Counted from the stretch's first letter, positions 1 through 11,785 are shown. The stretch: 64,000 nt of DNA from Mermis nigrescens (GCA_036768485.1 JAVLUZ010000142.1:10965456-11029455), one strand, 5' to 3'. The notes: generated by a model from the letters alone, not told the origin. Program-made: numbers and translations.

Positions 1-3000
1 TTGGATAAAGGCACCGAATTACAGTTGCCTAATGACGGGCTCATGGGATAAAACCCTTCGGGTAACCATGTTTGATTTTATTTCGACATCTTATGCATTT
101 TTATCTTTAATATTTGCGCATATTTTCGGTTTTGGGATCCCAGGTCTGGTGCAGCCATAGCTACGGTTCAGCTGCCCGAGCGAGTTTACTGCGCTGACGT
201 AGTAAGTATGTAAACCTAATTACAAGCCACATGTATGTGTACAGAGGCGTACGCCTCATTTTTTAAAGGGGGCGGTCCGAAATTGGCGACTTTATATTTC
301 GGGATATGTTCGCCGGAACACAAAACAGTGCATTTTCTGACGTTTCCGTACATGCCCTATCCATTACGCTCATAAAATTCAAACTTATCTAAAAAAATTT
401 ATTTTCTCTTAATATGCTATGAAAAATGACGCTTTTTTGGCCGCGCTTGAGACAAAATTATGGAAAATAATGATTCTACGGAGCGAAGCGCCCGCCGAAA
501 ATTTTGAGATTTTTTTATGAAAAGATGGCGATTCCCATCATTTTTCATGCATTATCTGACCCTTTCAAAATTATTTTTGGACTGTGAAGCTGCGGCCGCC
601 CCTTCCTGCGTACGCCCATAATGTACAACGTACATGTAACAGCTCGAAATTTCGGCTGGGGGTTCTCGGGCAGTTTATGGTCAAATAGGTGGTCTGTTTA
701 ACACACTTTAATCTCGTGAAACCGCGTTTTTCACATCATTTTTAGCCCATTTTGACTGCACTATTTCACTTCTTACGATAAAAACATTGAAATTCTTCAT
801 CAATAAAACCGAAAAATTTTGATTTTCTTTAGAATATTTTGATACAAGCTTGCATGCTTCTTCTGGGTATGAAATAGCGTAAAAAAATGCGGAAAAATTT
901 TGTCAGTATTACTGCTTTTGTTTTTTACAATTAACTTTTGATTTGCGATAGCTGTTACGCTCTTAATTAAACATGGTCGAGTGGTCAGATTAGCCGCTCT
1001 TTTACTTTCATTTGTTACATACCCATTCCTCCATTTCGCCTCTGGCTTTGGCATTTCAGATGTACCCTATGGCTGCCGTTGGTTTAGCTGGGAGGATTAT
1101 TAAAGTGTACAAGTTGGAAGGTCAGCCGTCGGAAGTCAAACAAATCGAATCTCCATTGAAATTTCAGGTACAAGATTTCTATAGTTTGTCCATTTCGACC
1201 TGATTTATGACGAACGATTTGAAAAGTGTAATTCGTTAGTACTTTATTAACAGGCACGTAGCTGGCCGTCCTATTTTGGGGGACCAACACCAGTTTTTGG
1301 GGGGACTATGCTTAAAAAAGGTCAAAAATAGCACAAAATAACGTTTAAAAAGTCAAATTTTTCTGAATTTCGGGGGGTCCGAACCCCCCCCCATTCCCCC
1401 AGAGATACGTGCCTGCGTTATTTATAAAGCATTCATTTACTCTTGCTTGATTGCATTCAATGCGATCATTGAATCGGCAATTACAGTTACAGCGGACTGT
1501 CTAAAGTGCAAACTGTGCCTATGCAATAACTTCGTTATGCCATGCACCACGTTAAAAAATTATTAACTTATTCTTAACCAATTCAACTTGACAACAAATG
1601 CGGTTTAAAACTAAGCTGCGCCTATGAAGGCACACGCAGTGAAACAAACTGGGCAATTTATACTATGCGGCCAATCGCAGTAGCCTTTCTGGAAATCATT
1701 TTGTAGCCGAATCCTTTTTATCTTTAATATATTTATGACCAGGCATGTACAGCAGGAAAATTCTGAGGACGTTCAAATGAAAAAGTTTGTTAAAGTGCCT
1801 TTTTGACTCGAAAACGGTGAGTGCTTACGCGTCAAAAACTTCATTCTTAATGTTTCTGACAATGCTTTATCTTTCTGGAACGTAAAAAAATATGAAAGAA
1901 TTTTAAAAATATCAATGTAACTCAATAAATTGAACAAAATACGTATAGTCAAAAAATCAGCAGACGCGAAGTGTCGAAAATTTGACACTCGTGAACAAGC
2001 AGAAGGCGTAAAACGCTTAAAACCGCTCATTTTCTGCGAATTTTTTTCGGAAAATCATGAATTCTGGGGGAGGGTGAAACAGTTTCTGGGGGATGGAATC
2101 CCCAAATCCCCTACGGCATTTTGTTTGCTCGCTATAATGATTTGGTAGTTATAGTTCAATATAGTTCAATTACCTATAAACGCATGGTTTGATTGCGCGA
2201 TTTTCTTAAAATAAAAAATTGAGGGTGATTCCGGACCTGATACCTATTGAGATCGGGCCCGGGTTCTAATCTGTGGGCTAGCTCGGGTCCGGGTCCGAAA
2301 TTTCGGACAATTTTCGGTCAGGTTCCTGAATTTCGGTCAAGTACCCATTTAATTACAAAAAAGTTTTTGAGCAATGCATATCTCGTTTAAATTTTTGTCA
2401 TCATTACAATGTCTAAATTATCCGCACTTGCTCGCCACTAATGTTTACGTTTCAATATGCTCCATAGGATGATAGAGCTTGTTAAAGCTTATATGTTTAA
2501 CACGTCGGTCATGCGTGGGCGGAAATAGGATCGACGTGTTAAAGATATAACCCAAACCAGCTCTAGAAGCTTATTAAAGCGTTAACATTCGTGGCGAGTA
2601 GTGTACCTTTTTTATCCGGTTTGTTATTAAAGTTTGTGACAGATAAAATTTTTTCAAATTGCCGCTTATTGCTGGAAAGGTCATTTAAATTTAAGCTTTT
2701 ACTTCGTATCACGTTTGTATTAACACTTCGAATCGTCTAAATTTTATCGCAAGTAGGCTACAAAATTTTTAAAAGTGCGGTATATAATAGACTGAAGTTT
2801 AAAGGCGTCATTCTCTTTTTAGGGATATTATTTCCAGTAATTTGGTTTAATACGTTTCTGTTCAAGTTACACTGCCAAAAGCCGCTAAATCAGACGTGAC
2901 GGACTATAATTATGGGATTGAATTGATTGTTTTCTTTCTTTATTTCAATAAAATATTTATGAATTTAGAGAATAGAAATTTGTTTACGATTTTCGGTTTA

Positions 3001-6000
3001 TTCGCTCATATATTCACATAGGAGGGTGAGGGGCACACCTGGGCGTGGGGGGTGGGTTTGGGGGTATGCACCCCCAGTCCCCCAGAAATCAAAATACCCC
3101 CCAGAATTCAATTTTTGAAAATTTTTTCGTTTTTTCGCAATTTTTTGATGCCAATGGATAGTGCTTGATGATAAACGTCGAAAAATGGTGTTTTTATCGC
3201 CCTACCACCATTTTTAAGGCCATTTTTTGACTTTCAAAAAATCTTGCACCCCCAGAATTTTTTGCTGCCCACGTATGGTGAGGGGGGTATTATCTACCTA
3301 AGGGTCAGCCGGACAGGTACTATCCGGCGATTTTGAGCTGATGGAACATTTTTTGCATCATTTTTAGGTCAAAAGCAGCAAAAAAAGTCGAAATTTTTTC
3401 GGCGCTTCGCGCCAGATTACTTCAAAAACGCCCAAAATTGATTAATTTTTGCAATCTTTCATGTTTAAAGTGATACAGTGCTGTCAAAATGGACTAAAAT
3501 GCTTTCAAAATGCGATATTACCACGAAAAAACGTTTTATAGGCTATTTTGACCATTTTGATCGTTAAAACAACAAAAAAATCGTGAACGTTAAATTTACT
3601 GTTTTGGATTTTTGGTATTTCACCCCCCCCTGCCGACCCTGACCTTGTTCACCTATGTTTTATATGCCTACGAGTAAATAATTAAGTTAAAGCGAATAAG
3701 CAGCGTTTTTTCAGTGCTTTTATTAATTTTTTGCTTTAGTATTCTTCATTTCAGCACAGGTGCATATCGATCTTTAAAGACAAAACTAATACGTCGCCTA
3801 TTGGATTTGCACTGGGTTCAATAGAAGGCAGGGTCGCTATTCACTACGTTCCTCCCGAAATGGCCAAGGAGAGTAATTTTACTTTCAAATGCCATCGGTC
3901 CCCCGAACCTGTCAATGGCTACCAAGATATTTATGCGGTACGCATTATAAACATACCTAAGCGTGGGAGGTATGCAGCCCCCTCCAGAAACCGAAATGTC
4001 CCCCACAGAATTCAACTTTTGAAATTTTTTTGTTTTTTTGCAATTTTTTGATGCCAATGGATTGTGCTCGATCAGAAACGTTGAAAAATGGTGTTTTTTT
4101 CGCCATACCACCATTTTTAAGGCCATTTTTTGACCTGTGAAAAAGTCTTGCACCCCCTCAGAACTTTGGTGCCGCCCACCTATGATCATAAAGCATTCGA
4201 TGAAAAAACGTCAACTAGCAAGGTGAAATGTAAAAATGGAAATGAGGATATTGGTATAAATGTAATGAAAATGAAACAATTTTTCGAGATTTTTCCAGAA
4301 TGGAAAATGGGAAACCTTTTTGGAGAAAAATGAAGCAAACGGCGGCCAAAATGGATAAAAATCGAAGAATCAAAATATTGGTAAAGTTGAATCATGAAAT
4401 TAAATAAATAATTATAGTTTAAAATTATGATGAAATCAAAGTATTTTTTAGGTGATTGGTTGATATTGTACATAAAAAGTACTCGTAAATTGATTTTTAC
4501 AAAACTATATATTATTTTGATTATTTTTATATTATTTATTTTATATTATTCCACCAACTGTATATAAAATTTTGATTGTTACTCTTGCTGTTACTAAACT
4601 ACTTTTCGAGCACATAATAACCACTGGCGGCTTTAGAGGGGTGGCTGACCACCCTGTCGTCGAAAAATATTTGGGCGCAATGAAGAATATACATATGTGT
4701 ATTTGTTTATGATTTTAGCCATTTTTATCATGATTTTTAAAATTTTTCCAGCACATCGCACCGGGATATTACTCATTAACATACATGTAACAGGGGATGG
4801 AGGGGATTCCCCTCGATTTTTGGAAAAAATTGAATTTTTTGGCCGCTTTTTGGTGTTTTTTTGACCGTTTTTGGTCAAAAATTACCCTTCAAAAATGGCC
4901 GGGATCCCTCCAAATTTAGAGCCGTTACATGTATGCTCATTAATGATATTCACTGACTCTTGTCGCTCTAAAAAAAGTTGAATTTACGTCAGGAGAGTAG
5001 TATGCAGGGGCGGATTTAGGGGAGCGGCCGCCTCCCCCCCATCGGCCCAAAATAGTGCGCAAAATTAAGGATTTTCTAGCGATTTTCGGGTTAAAACGGC
5101 TAATTTTTCCGCCCAAGTCAGGATTCCGCCCCCCCCCTTAGAGTTACCGCCCTCCCCTTAAGAAAATGCTGGATCCGCCACTGGTAGTGTGTTGCTGCTC
5201 CTACGATGATTTAATGATTTCTGCTTAAATTTTGTGCGTTTTTCAGTAAAAAACTTTGTCGAATTTCAATTATTTTTTACTTCTTTTGCACCAGAAATAA
5301 TTCTGCCTATCAAAAGACAGCGCAAAACGCCCCTGTCAGAAAATCCTGAATTCCGCCACTGGAAATAACTGTTTCGCCTTCAACCACCACATATATTAAA
5401 ATAAATCTATTTGCTTTAGAACCAAAATTTGATCTGAATCGAAAAAACGTTTTTTTTCTTAAAATTCTCTGTTTATTAACGAAACTTATCAATTTGTTGC
5501 TTCGAATGCGCAGTTCGAAATGAAAGCTGCGGTTCAACGAATTATTCATTCGCTTCTGCGTCTTTCAGGTGAATGATATAGCCTTTCATCCTGAGCACAA
5601 TACGCTTGCTACAGTAGGATCGGACGGTCGATTTTCATTCTGGGATAAAGACGCAAGAACCAAATTAAAGACTTCGGAGAAAATGACTCAGTCAATTACT
5701 TGCTGCGCCTTTAATAAGGATGGAAGAATATTTGCTTATGCGGTCGGCTATGATTGGTCTAAGGTAAGGAAAGGATAGTCTATTGGTCTAGGCTGATACA
5801 TGTATGTAACAGGGAGATGGAGGGATCCCCACTCAAAGTTGGTCCTCCCCTGACATGCGCAGCATGAGGATTTCGTGCTTAAAAAAGCACCTTTCCTGTG
5901 AATTTTTAGTAAATTTTTGGAAACTTCTGAAAAATCGCGAATTATGGGGAGGTGGAATTTTTCCATGGAGGTGAACCCCCTCGGCGGAATATTTATAAAA

Positions 6001-6821
6001 GACCATGAGATGGACCTGATAACAAGGTCATTTAAAACTCGCGTAAAACAATCATTGAATTTTCGCTAGAATTTTACTATGTATCTATGTTTAAGCTGAT
6101 TTGTAGATAGAATTCTTCAAATTATTAAAAAATGCACATAATTAAAGAAGATTCTATGCTGTAGTGCAAGGAAATAACGAGAAGAAAACGCAATAATTCA
6201 CTCATCCAAACATTACTTGCCAGTTTCTTCTAGAAATCGAAATTTTTTTAAAGAATTTAAGTCTTGACAATCAACTAGTCCGAAATAATTGAATTATCCT
6301 CGTAACAAAAGTGGTTTTTAAAGCATTTTATTCGAATAGATTTTTAAAATCAGAAAAGCACATCTTATGTGTATCAGCATTTACATTATTATGTAAGATG
6401 TCTCAAATTTTTTCCTCTGACTGTCCTATATTGCCCGCTCATGCAGTTAATGTGAAATTAGATTGAATATGTCATTCTCATCAGATGGTTTAGTTTACAA
6501 CTCGCATTACATGAGTGAGCTACATAGGCAAGAAAGAAAGAAAGGAAAAATCTATAAGTGAAGAACATATTGAAAAATTTTGAAAAATTTTCGGAAAATA
6601 ATCAATAAATAAAAATAACAAAAACAGCATGAAAGTGGTAAAAGCGAAACGTTCTGTTAGTATGACAGAAACACACAAGTGTACCAAAAAAGTTTTTATT
6701 TCATCTTTTTTCCAATTTTTTTCACAAATATTTTCAGGGTCATGAGTTCAATAATCCACAGGAAAAGAATTATATTTTCTTACACGCTTGCTATGAAGAT
6801 ATGAAGTCGAAGAAGAAATAA
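1..6821 (+). CDS. RAE1: RAE1 mRNA export factor, C-terminal six exons (5' part lies before the window)
   Basis: RAE1 (Gle2) is a WD40 propeller protein that binds NUP98 at the nuclear pore, works in mRNA export and also acts in mitosis. Exons read in phase 0: 1-61, 130-201, 1060-1167, 3755-3937, 5569-5763 and 6738-6821 (stop TAA 6819-6821), giving about 233 codons. Recognisable family blocks are [57 protein letters not shown] and the terminal HEFNNPQ with a lysine-rich end. All donors are GT. Acceptors at 1060, 3755, 5569 and 6738 follow a pyrimidine tract plus AG. The acceptor before 130 is GG instead of AG (separate entry). Introns of 0.07-2.6 kb hold nested MITEs. Identification is firm. 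Whether this copy is expressed is open because of the odd acceptor. Confidence 0.95.
62..129 (+). other. 68-nt RAE1 intron with non-canonical acceptor (GG)
   Basis: The donor is GTAACC at 62. The conserved reading frame resumes at 130 (TTT TGG GAT). The two bases before it are GG within TATTTTCGG, so one substitution away from a perfect TTTTCAG acceptor. The only nearby AG (142-143) would start the exon at 144 and shift the frame (58 nt left instead of 72). The intron therefore has either a mutated acceptor, a rare non-AG acceptor, or a base-calling error. Confidence 0.7.
237..625. repeat. Probable MITE in RAE1 intron
   Basis: The left end CAGAGGCGTACGCC followed by a G-rich stretch and the right end with GCGGCCGCCCC and GCGTACGCC mirror each other imperfectly. 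The start resembles the element beginning near 63593. No clean target duplication was found. The remainder of this intron up to 1059 shows no gene. Confidence 0.5.
1252..1417. repeat. MITE family A (CAGGCACGTAGC ends)
   Basis: Inverted ends CAGGCACGTAGCTGG and ATACGTGCCTG enclose a G-run/C-run core with a phrase reading ACCAACACC. Other copies or parts are at 9092-9263, about 42955-43093 and 50384-50545. Confidence 0.65.
2428..2601. repeat. Small foldback MITE
   Basis: CTCGCCACTAATGTTTAC at the left is mirrored by GTTAACATTCGTGGCGAG at the right. The inner arms TGTTTAACACGTCG and CGACGTGTTAAAG also pair. Almost the whole 174 bp forms an imperfect hairpin inside the RAE1 intron. The flanking intron sequence up to 3030 shows nothing else recognisable beyond G/C-rich repeat scraps. 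Confidence 0.6.
3034..3276 (+). repeat. MITE family B copy 1
   Basis: Family B starts CACACCTGGGCGTGGGGG and ends CTGCCCACGTATGG, an imperfect ~13-bp inverted end. The conserved inside includes GATGCCAATGGATAGTGCT and CGCCATACCACCATTTTTAA, with G-run and C-run halves. At least nine copies lie in this window, in both orientations. No transposase is associated. Confidence 0.8.
3299..3643. repeat. Probable MITE with GGGTCAGC ends
   Basis: It starts AGGGTCAGCCGGACAGG and ends CTGCCGACCCTGAC, an imperfect inverted end, and contains a GGCGCTTCGCGCC hairpin near 3400. It lies just downstream of family B copy 1 in the same RAE1 intron. Confidence 0.5.
3953..4184 (+). repeat. MITE family B copy 2
   Basis: Same ends and core as the copy at 3034. 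It begins only 16 nt after the donor of RAE1 exon 1060-1167's successor (3755-3937), so it lies close to the splice signal. Confidence 0.75.
4780..4935. repeat. MITE family D (ACATGTAAC ends), nested
   Basis: ACATACATGTAACAGGGGAT at the left is mirrored by GTTACATGTATG at the right, with GGGATCCC-type inner segments. It interrupts family C sequence that is contiguous in the copy at 37.9 kb. A partial relative lies at 5795-5990 in the next RAE1 intron. Confidence 0.65.
5005..5183. repeat. hAT MITE family E, nested copy
   Basis: Ends CAGGGGCGGATTTAGGGG and GGATCCGCCACTG are flanked by GTAGTATG (4997-5004) and GTAGTGTG (5184-5191), an 8-bp duplication with one mismatch, as made by hAT transposases. 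A second copy at 8664-8838 has a perfect duplication. Confidence 0.85.
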
Positions 6822-7004
6822 TTTTCATAGACTGTTATTTTCCCATGTTTATGTGTCATAATTGATTTGTTATCGTGCTGTTAGATTTTTTGTTAATGAC
6901 AAGTAAAATGGCTAAATTCAATTGTTTGTTACTAATACAGGATGGCCCAGCCCAAGTAATTACGTAAGTATCTAACCACTACATTAAACCTTTTGATCAC
7001 AACC

Positions 7005-7228
7005 ACACCTGTGCGTGGGGGATTTTGGGAGTATGCAACCTCCCAGAAACCTAAATCCCCCCAATTTAATTGTTTTGTTAGCAATGTTTTGATGCCAATG
7101 GATAGTGCGCGATGAGATACGTTGAAAAATAGTGTTTCTTCGCCATACCACCATTTTTAAGGGCCATTTTTTGACCTTTGAAAAATCTTGCAACCCCCCC
7201 TCCAGAATTTTGGTGCCGCCCACCAGTG
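7005..7228 (+). repeat. MITE family B copy 3
   Basis: CACACCTGTGCGTGGGGG start and GCCGCCCACC end with the conserved CCAATGGATAGTGCGC core. It lies just after the RAE1 stop codon. It is followed at 7235-7330 by a short GAAGC/GGCCGAAGC-type tandem stretch. Confidence 0.75.
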
Positions 7229-7832
7229 AACGACCGAAGCTCCAAAATTTTGCTTCGGCCGAAGCCGAAGCTTTGGCCAGCTCTTGCTTCGGCTTCGGCC
7301 GAAGCTTCGGCCACAGGCCGAAGGCCGAATCTGCATAAATCCTTCAGTCTAATTCTGATTAGTACGAAAAATGAATTGCGAATTGAGTCATAAATATGAA
7401 AGTTAAGCTTGATTATGTTCCAGGAGTAAATATGAAGTAATAAAAGAGTGTCATTCATTGCAAAAATTTTATTCGAGAGCGCAATAAATTCTCTTCATTA
7501 GCACTGATTTCATTATTAGACATTTCATGTATATCAGCAGCTAATACGTATTGATCATCATCAGATTCACTATCCTGAATTTATAAAAATATAATGTATT
7601 ATTAGGAATAAAGCCTGGAATTCCTGAGGAATTATAAAAAAGATTGATTAATTCCTAATTTTCCTGCTGATACTTAGGAGGTAGACATAAAAGCAAATAG
7701 AGATTTCTTCCCGTTATCAGATGCAGATGTTTAAGAAAGTTAACACGTCGACCATGGAGCAATTATTTAATACAAAAGAGAATGGTACACAGCAGTCTTT
7801 TTTTGTACTCGGCAAAGATTTTTCCCATTGTA

Positions 7833-8479
7833 CAAAGATTTTTGGGAAGACAAAAATTGCAAAAAAGGTCTAAATTCGCAAAAATTTTAGGCGCTACGCG
7901 CTGAAATCAGTAATTGTGTATTCTACATATCTTTATAATGACAGAAATTGCATTTCAAAAGTAAATATGTCAAATTTTTCGGCGCTTCGCGCCGTTTTAA
8001 GACGATCCTTAGTGATTTTTGCCCTTAGAGACCCAGAAATTAGCTAAAATACACTGCCAAAAGTCAAACAACTCTGTTTTTACCACACTAAAATCGCCAC
8101 TGTACCATATTCTAGTACACAAAAATTTGTGTATACAAACTTTACAACAATTTTTGGGCAAACAAAAACTATAAAAGCGTGTATAATTCCCAAAAATTTT
8201 CGGTGTTCGCGCCTAAATGAGTGATTTTTTGTCCTATATATCTTTAAAATGGCAGAATGTGCATTTAGAATGGAAGAATGTCAAATTTTTTCGGCGCCGT
8301 TTTGAGACAATTTTTAGTAAGTTATGGCGTCAGAAACCCAGAAATTAGATAAAATACACCTACCAAAGATCGAAAGCCCTGTTTAACCACACTAAAATCG
8401 CCACTGAACTATAATATTGTACACGAAAATTTGCGTGTACAAAATGTACAAAGACTTTTGGGGACCATCTTTGTACATG
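7833..8479. repeat. Tandem ~300-bp repeat, two units and a partial third
   Basis: Each unit contains TTTTTGGG after a TACAAA phrase, a GCGC-hairpin (GGCGCTTCGCGCC in unit 1), AGAAATTAG.TAAAATACAC and CACACTAAAATCGCCACTG. Unit 2 starts near 8136 and a third begins near 8430. The hAT element at 8487 is inserted into the third unit. Confidence 0.6.
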
Positions 8480-8663
8480 TACAAACTAGGGATGCACCGG
8501 GGACGCCTTTTTGACCGGGGCCTGGGCCCGGCGCCGGGACCGGTACTAGAGACTGAGACCAACCGGGACCAACTATTTTTGCTATATCCAAGATATACCA
8601 TTTATACATATGTATTTGGCAAAATGTAACTTAAGCAAAATAGCGTCTGGGCAAGTCTATGGC

Positions 8664-8838
8664 CAGTGGCGGATCTAGGATTTTCCTAAGGGGGGCGGAA
8701 CCCTGACTTGGGCGGAAAAATTAGCCGTTTTAACCCGAAAATCGCAAAAAATCGCTCAAAAATGCTTAATTTTTCGCACTTTTTTGGGCCCATGGGGGAG
8801 CGGCCGCCCCCCCCGCCCCCCCCCTAAATCCGCCCCTG
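8664..8838. repeat. hAT MITE family E, second copy
   Basis: CAGTGGCGGATC to AAATCCGCCCCTG, flanked on both sides by TCTATGGC (8656-8663 and 8839-8846), a perfect 8-bp duplication. It is nested in the hAT element 8487-9796 and so is younger than it. Confidence 0.92.
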
Positions 8839-9091
8839 TCTATGGCATCCGTTCCACATGCATTTTCGAGTTCAATTAATTATCATAGCTTATATAGGCC
8901 AAAATTTTTTCCTACCATTTATAAAATTTGGCCCAATTCACGTAACTTGCATCATTATCAGCCGAATTACTCATGTTTTAGATCAGTCGAGTTGAAAATA
9001 GCTTAAACAAGGATAGATATTTCGCGTGCATAGTTTATTATGTTGACAGCCAATCCAGCACAAAAAACATCTTTTGGAATTTCATCCGCAG

Positions 9092-9263
9092 ACATGTAGC
9101 TGGCCGTCCTATTTTAGGGTGACCAACACCAATTTTGGAGGGGCTAAGCCCAAAAAGGCCAAAAATAGCACAAAATAACGTTTAAAAAGTCATATTTTTC
9201 CGGTTTTTCTGAATTTTATGGGGTCCGGCCGGACCCCCCCATTCTCCCCAGAGCTACGTACCT
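9092..9263. repeat. MITE family A copy, nested in hAT
   Basis: It shares ACATGTAGCTGGCCGTCCTA, the ACCAACACC phrase and AGAGCTACGTACCTG with the copy at 1252. It lies between the hAT left end and the transposase fragment. Confidence 0.7.
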
Positions 9264-9349
9264 GTTCGTCCGGCAAGCAAACCTACAGGAATGCCATAAA
9301 ATGTTAAACGTATGCTTTTTCTCATGCAGAAGAAAAAGTCGGAACAGAA

Positions 9350-9556
9350 TTGGATCCGATGGGCTTTTTGCGGACAAAATTGGAAACTTACCCGGCCCTG
9401 GCATATATAACTGACAAGGAAATATTTGAGCCCCCGCCCATGTGTACCCCGAGTGAACGCTTGTTCAGTACAAGCGGCAATATTTGCTCGGATTCCCGTT
9501 TTCGTTTGCTGCATGAGCGATTAGAAACGCTAGTGTATTTGGCGAAAAACTTGTAG
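9350..9556 (+). pseudogene. hAT transposase C-terminal dimerisation domain fragment
   Basis: The 68 residues after the first in-frame Met match the C-terminal dimerisation domain of hAT transposases. Its hallmarks, YPALA near the start, then TPSERLFSTSGNI, then RLLHERLETLVYLAKNL ending in a stop, are all present in order. This domain mediates transposase dimerisation. The catalytic RNase-H-like domain and the BED finger are missing, so this is a remnant inside the element 8487-9796. There is no sign of a functional promoter or intron structure. Confidence 0.9.
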
Positions 9557-10180
9557 ATTATCGGTTTTGACTATTGAATTGCTGCGGCTATAAACGTGAA
9601 TAAGCTAAATTTATGAAACAAAATTTGTGACCAATGTTTTGTCATACATGAATGATATGCACAGGCGATTATGCACGATTTTTCCCTCAAAATATCGCCA
9701 AAATCCGAAAAAAAACGTTGAGATAATTCTAAATAATAGGCTGAAAGTTGCGTATTTTGGCCCCGGGGCCGGGGCCTGGCCCCGAATGCATCCCTAGTAC
9801 AAACGAACATTGTTAAAATAAAAACACTGGTTCACAGTAGTCACACGATATACAACAAGTACAAAGATGGCGTTGGAATTTCGAGTAAACAAAGACATGC
9901 CTTCAAATGTGAGACATGTAGGAATAAAGGTGTGGCTTTTCCCTTAAGTGTTTCATCATTTTCGCGATCGCTAGTGATTCATTCATAGTCGAACTCTTTT
10001 CAAAATGGAAACAGATGCGGAGCAGATACAATGCTTAGATGAGTCAGCTTTTGTTATTAGTACATGGTTGCTTGCTGTTTATATAGTCAAAGTTACTGTT
10101 GTGAGCATATTTTCAACAAAATTTAAGGTGACTAGAAGATAAATTGAGCTGAATGGCATCGTCTGGGGTTAGTTATATTC

Positions 10181-10435
10181 ACACATGGGCGTGGGGGTCT
10201 GGACCCCCAGAAACCAGGAAGACCCCCCCCCCCAGAAATCAAAAGAACCCCCCAGAATTCAATTTTTGAAAATTTTTTTTCGCTTTTTTCGCAATTTTTT
10301 GATGCCAATGGATAGTTCTTGATGAGAAACGTCGAAAAATGGTGTTTTTATCACCATACCACCGTTTTTAAGGCCATTTTTTGACCTTCAAAAAAATCTT
10401 GCACCCCCCCAGAAATTTCTTGCTGCCCACGTATG
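10181..10435 (+). repeat. MITE family B copy 4
   Basis: CACACATGGGCGTGGGGG start and CTGCCCACGTATG end, with the conserved GATGCCAATGGATAG core. The stretch 9805-10180 before it shows no gene or recognisable repeat. Confidence 0.8.
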
Positions 10436-10459
10436 ATCACAACTGTTCTGCTTGACATA

Positions 10460-10800
10460 TTCCAAAACAGTTCAGGACGGTTTAAGGGAAGCGGCCGCCT
10501 GTCCCTATTGGCCAACAAACTTTTAGAGCTAAAGATTGTATGCCTTTGTTATTGTTTTTGGGCATATATCACAATTTTTCGAGTTTTGTCGGATGATACG
10601 TAAATATTATTGCAATCATTTTCTTTGCGGTCTCGCGCGAAATTGCAAAAAATTTGGAAATGTTTTGAAACGTCTTGTACTAGTCAGAACTCATTTTAAA
10701 TAAATGTAGACAGTGTACGATTGGATTTTTTGCCTATCTTTCACTGAGAAAGGGTTGGGGTGGGGTAACCCTGTCATGAAAATCCTGGAACAGCCGTTTT
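10460..10800. repeat. Degenerate family C/E-like repeat
   Basis: TTTAAGGGAAGCGGCCGCC near the left and CATGAAAATCCTGGAACAGCC near the right resemble decayed ends of the GCGGCCGC-bearing hAT MITEs. No duplication is visible. Confidence 0.35.
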
Positions 10801-11039
10801 TGAAAGCAATATAGGTAAGGCAACAAACAAACTTGTATAGGTTTCATCGAATTACTCCTTTTTTGGTTTACATTTACACCTTTTTTTGGGCAGGTTTGCA
10901 ACAGAGACATGTCTTCTGTAATTAATCTGCTCGAAAGCCATTGTAAAAGTATTTCCTGGCCATAAAAGCTACATTGTAACTGCTGTCAGTAGTTACACGC
11001 CTTTTGAACTCCGGTTCAAACGCCTATGACGGGAAGTTA

Positions 11040-11175
11040 ATACCCCAACAGGCATTAAAGCCGATGACGAGCAAAGACGGGCTATAGCGGCATGCCTACC
11101 ATGCTCACCAGGCAAGCCAATGACGAGCTAAGACGGGCTATCGGTATGCCTACCACGCTCACCAGGCAATTATGC
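11040..11175 (+). repeat. Short GC-rich tandem repeat
   Basis: Two to three copies of a unit containing ATGCCTACC.TGCTCACCAGGCAA and ACGGGCTAT. The surrounding 10800-11500 otherwise holds no gene I can support. Confidence 0.55.
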
Positions 11176-11511
11176 TATGCTCACCAATCGATCGAGCACA
11201 TGTGTTGTTCTCTTGGTGTTGCATTTGATCGGTATTGCACGCCGCCTTTTCAACGGCGCTGCAGTCGGGTGTTAACCTGTGAGTTTATGCTTCGGGTGGG
11301 CATAAAACTCAGCCGATCTCGTTTTTGTTTGAGCGCTGGTTCGGCTCGCGAAAGCGACCGAACACTGATCAGTGGCGGACCTTCGGGTCTGCCCAGTTTT
11401 GTGAGACTCTTACATTATTGTTCTTAGATTCAAAATTGCCAATCTTGTTGTGTAAGCATACGAATTTTTTGGATAATTTTGACTCTATTAGAAAATTTTT
11501 GGGGTTTCCAC

Positions 11512-11785
11512 CATACGTGGGCAGCAAGAAAATTCTGGGGGGGGAGTGCAAGATTCTTTTGAAGGTCGAAATATGGCCTTTAAAATGGTGGTATGCGCGA
11601 TAAAAACACCATATTTTTCGACGTTTCTCATCAAGCACTATCCATTGGCATCAAAAAATTGCGAAAAAAAAACGAAAAAAATTTTCAAAAATTGAATTCT
11701 GGGGGGTATTTTGATTTCTGGGGGGGGGGTATTTTGGTTTCTGGGGGGTGCATACCCCCAAATCCCCCCCCACGCCCAGGTGTGG
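11512..11785 (-). repeat. MITE family B copy 5 (inverted)
   Basis: Reverse orientation: CATACGTGGGCAGCAAG at the left and CACGCCCAGGTGTGG at the right, with the family core on the minus strand. Confidence 0.8.

Larger units (their letters stand above)
4622..5361. repeat. hAT-type non-autonomous element, family C, with two nested insertions
   Basis: Ends CACTGGCGG and CCGCCACTG are flanked by ATAATAAC and GAAATAAC, a near 8-bp duplication (6 of 8). Inner sequence (GGGCGCAAT, ACTCATTAA, GACGCTCTAAAA, ACGTCAG) matches the copy at 37838-38277 and, more distantly, 12345-12722 and 32575-32994. A 179-bp MITE (5005-5183) and a TACATGTAAC-ended MITE (4780-4935) are inserted inside it. Confidence 0.7.
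8487..9796 (+). mobile_element. hAT transposon remnant with perfect 8-bp duplication
   Basis: TAGGGATGCACCGGGG at the left and CCCGAATGCATCCCTA at the right form the inverted ends. GTACAAAC flanks both sides (8479-8486 and 9797-9804), a perfect 8-bp duplication. It carries the C-terminal part of a hAT transposase (9350-9556). It has itself been hit by family E (8664-8838) and family A (9092-9263). It is internally deleted, since the DDE core is absent. Confidence 0.93.

Noticed and set aside
8392..8629. Overlapping frames of 66-70 codons
   Set aside because: They cross the tandem repeat and the GC-rich hAT terminus.
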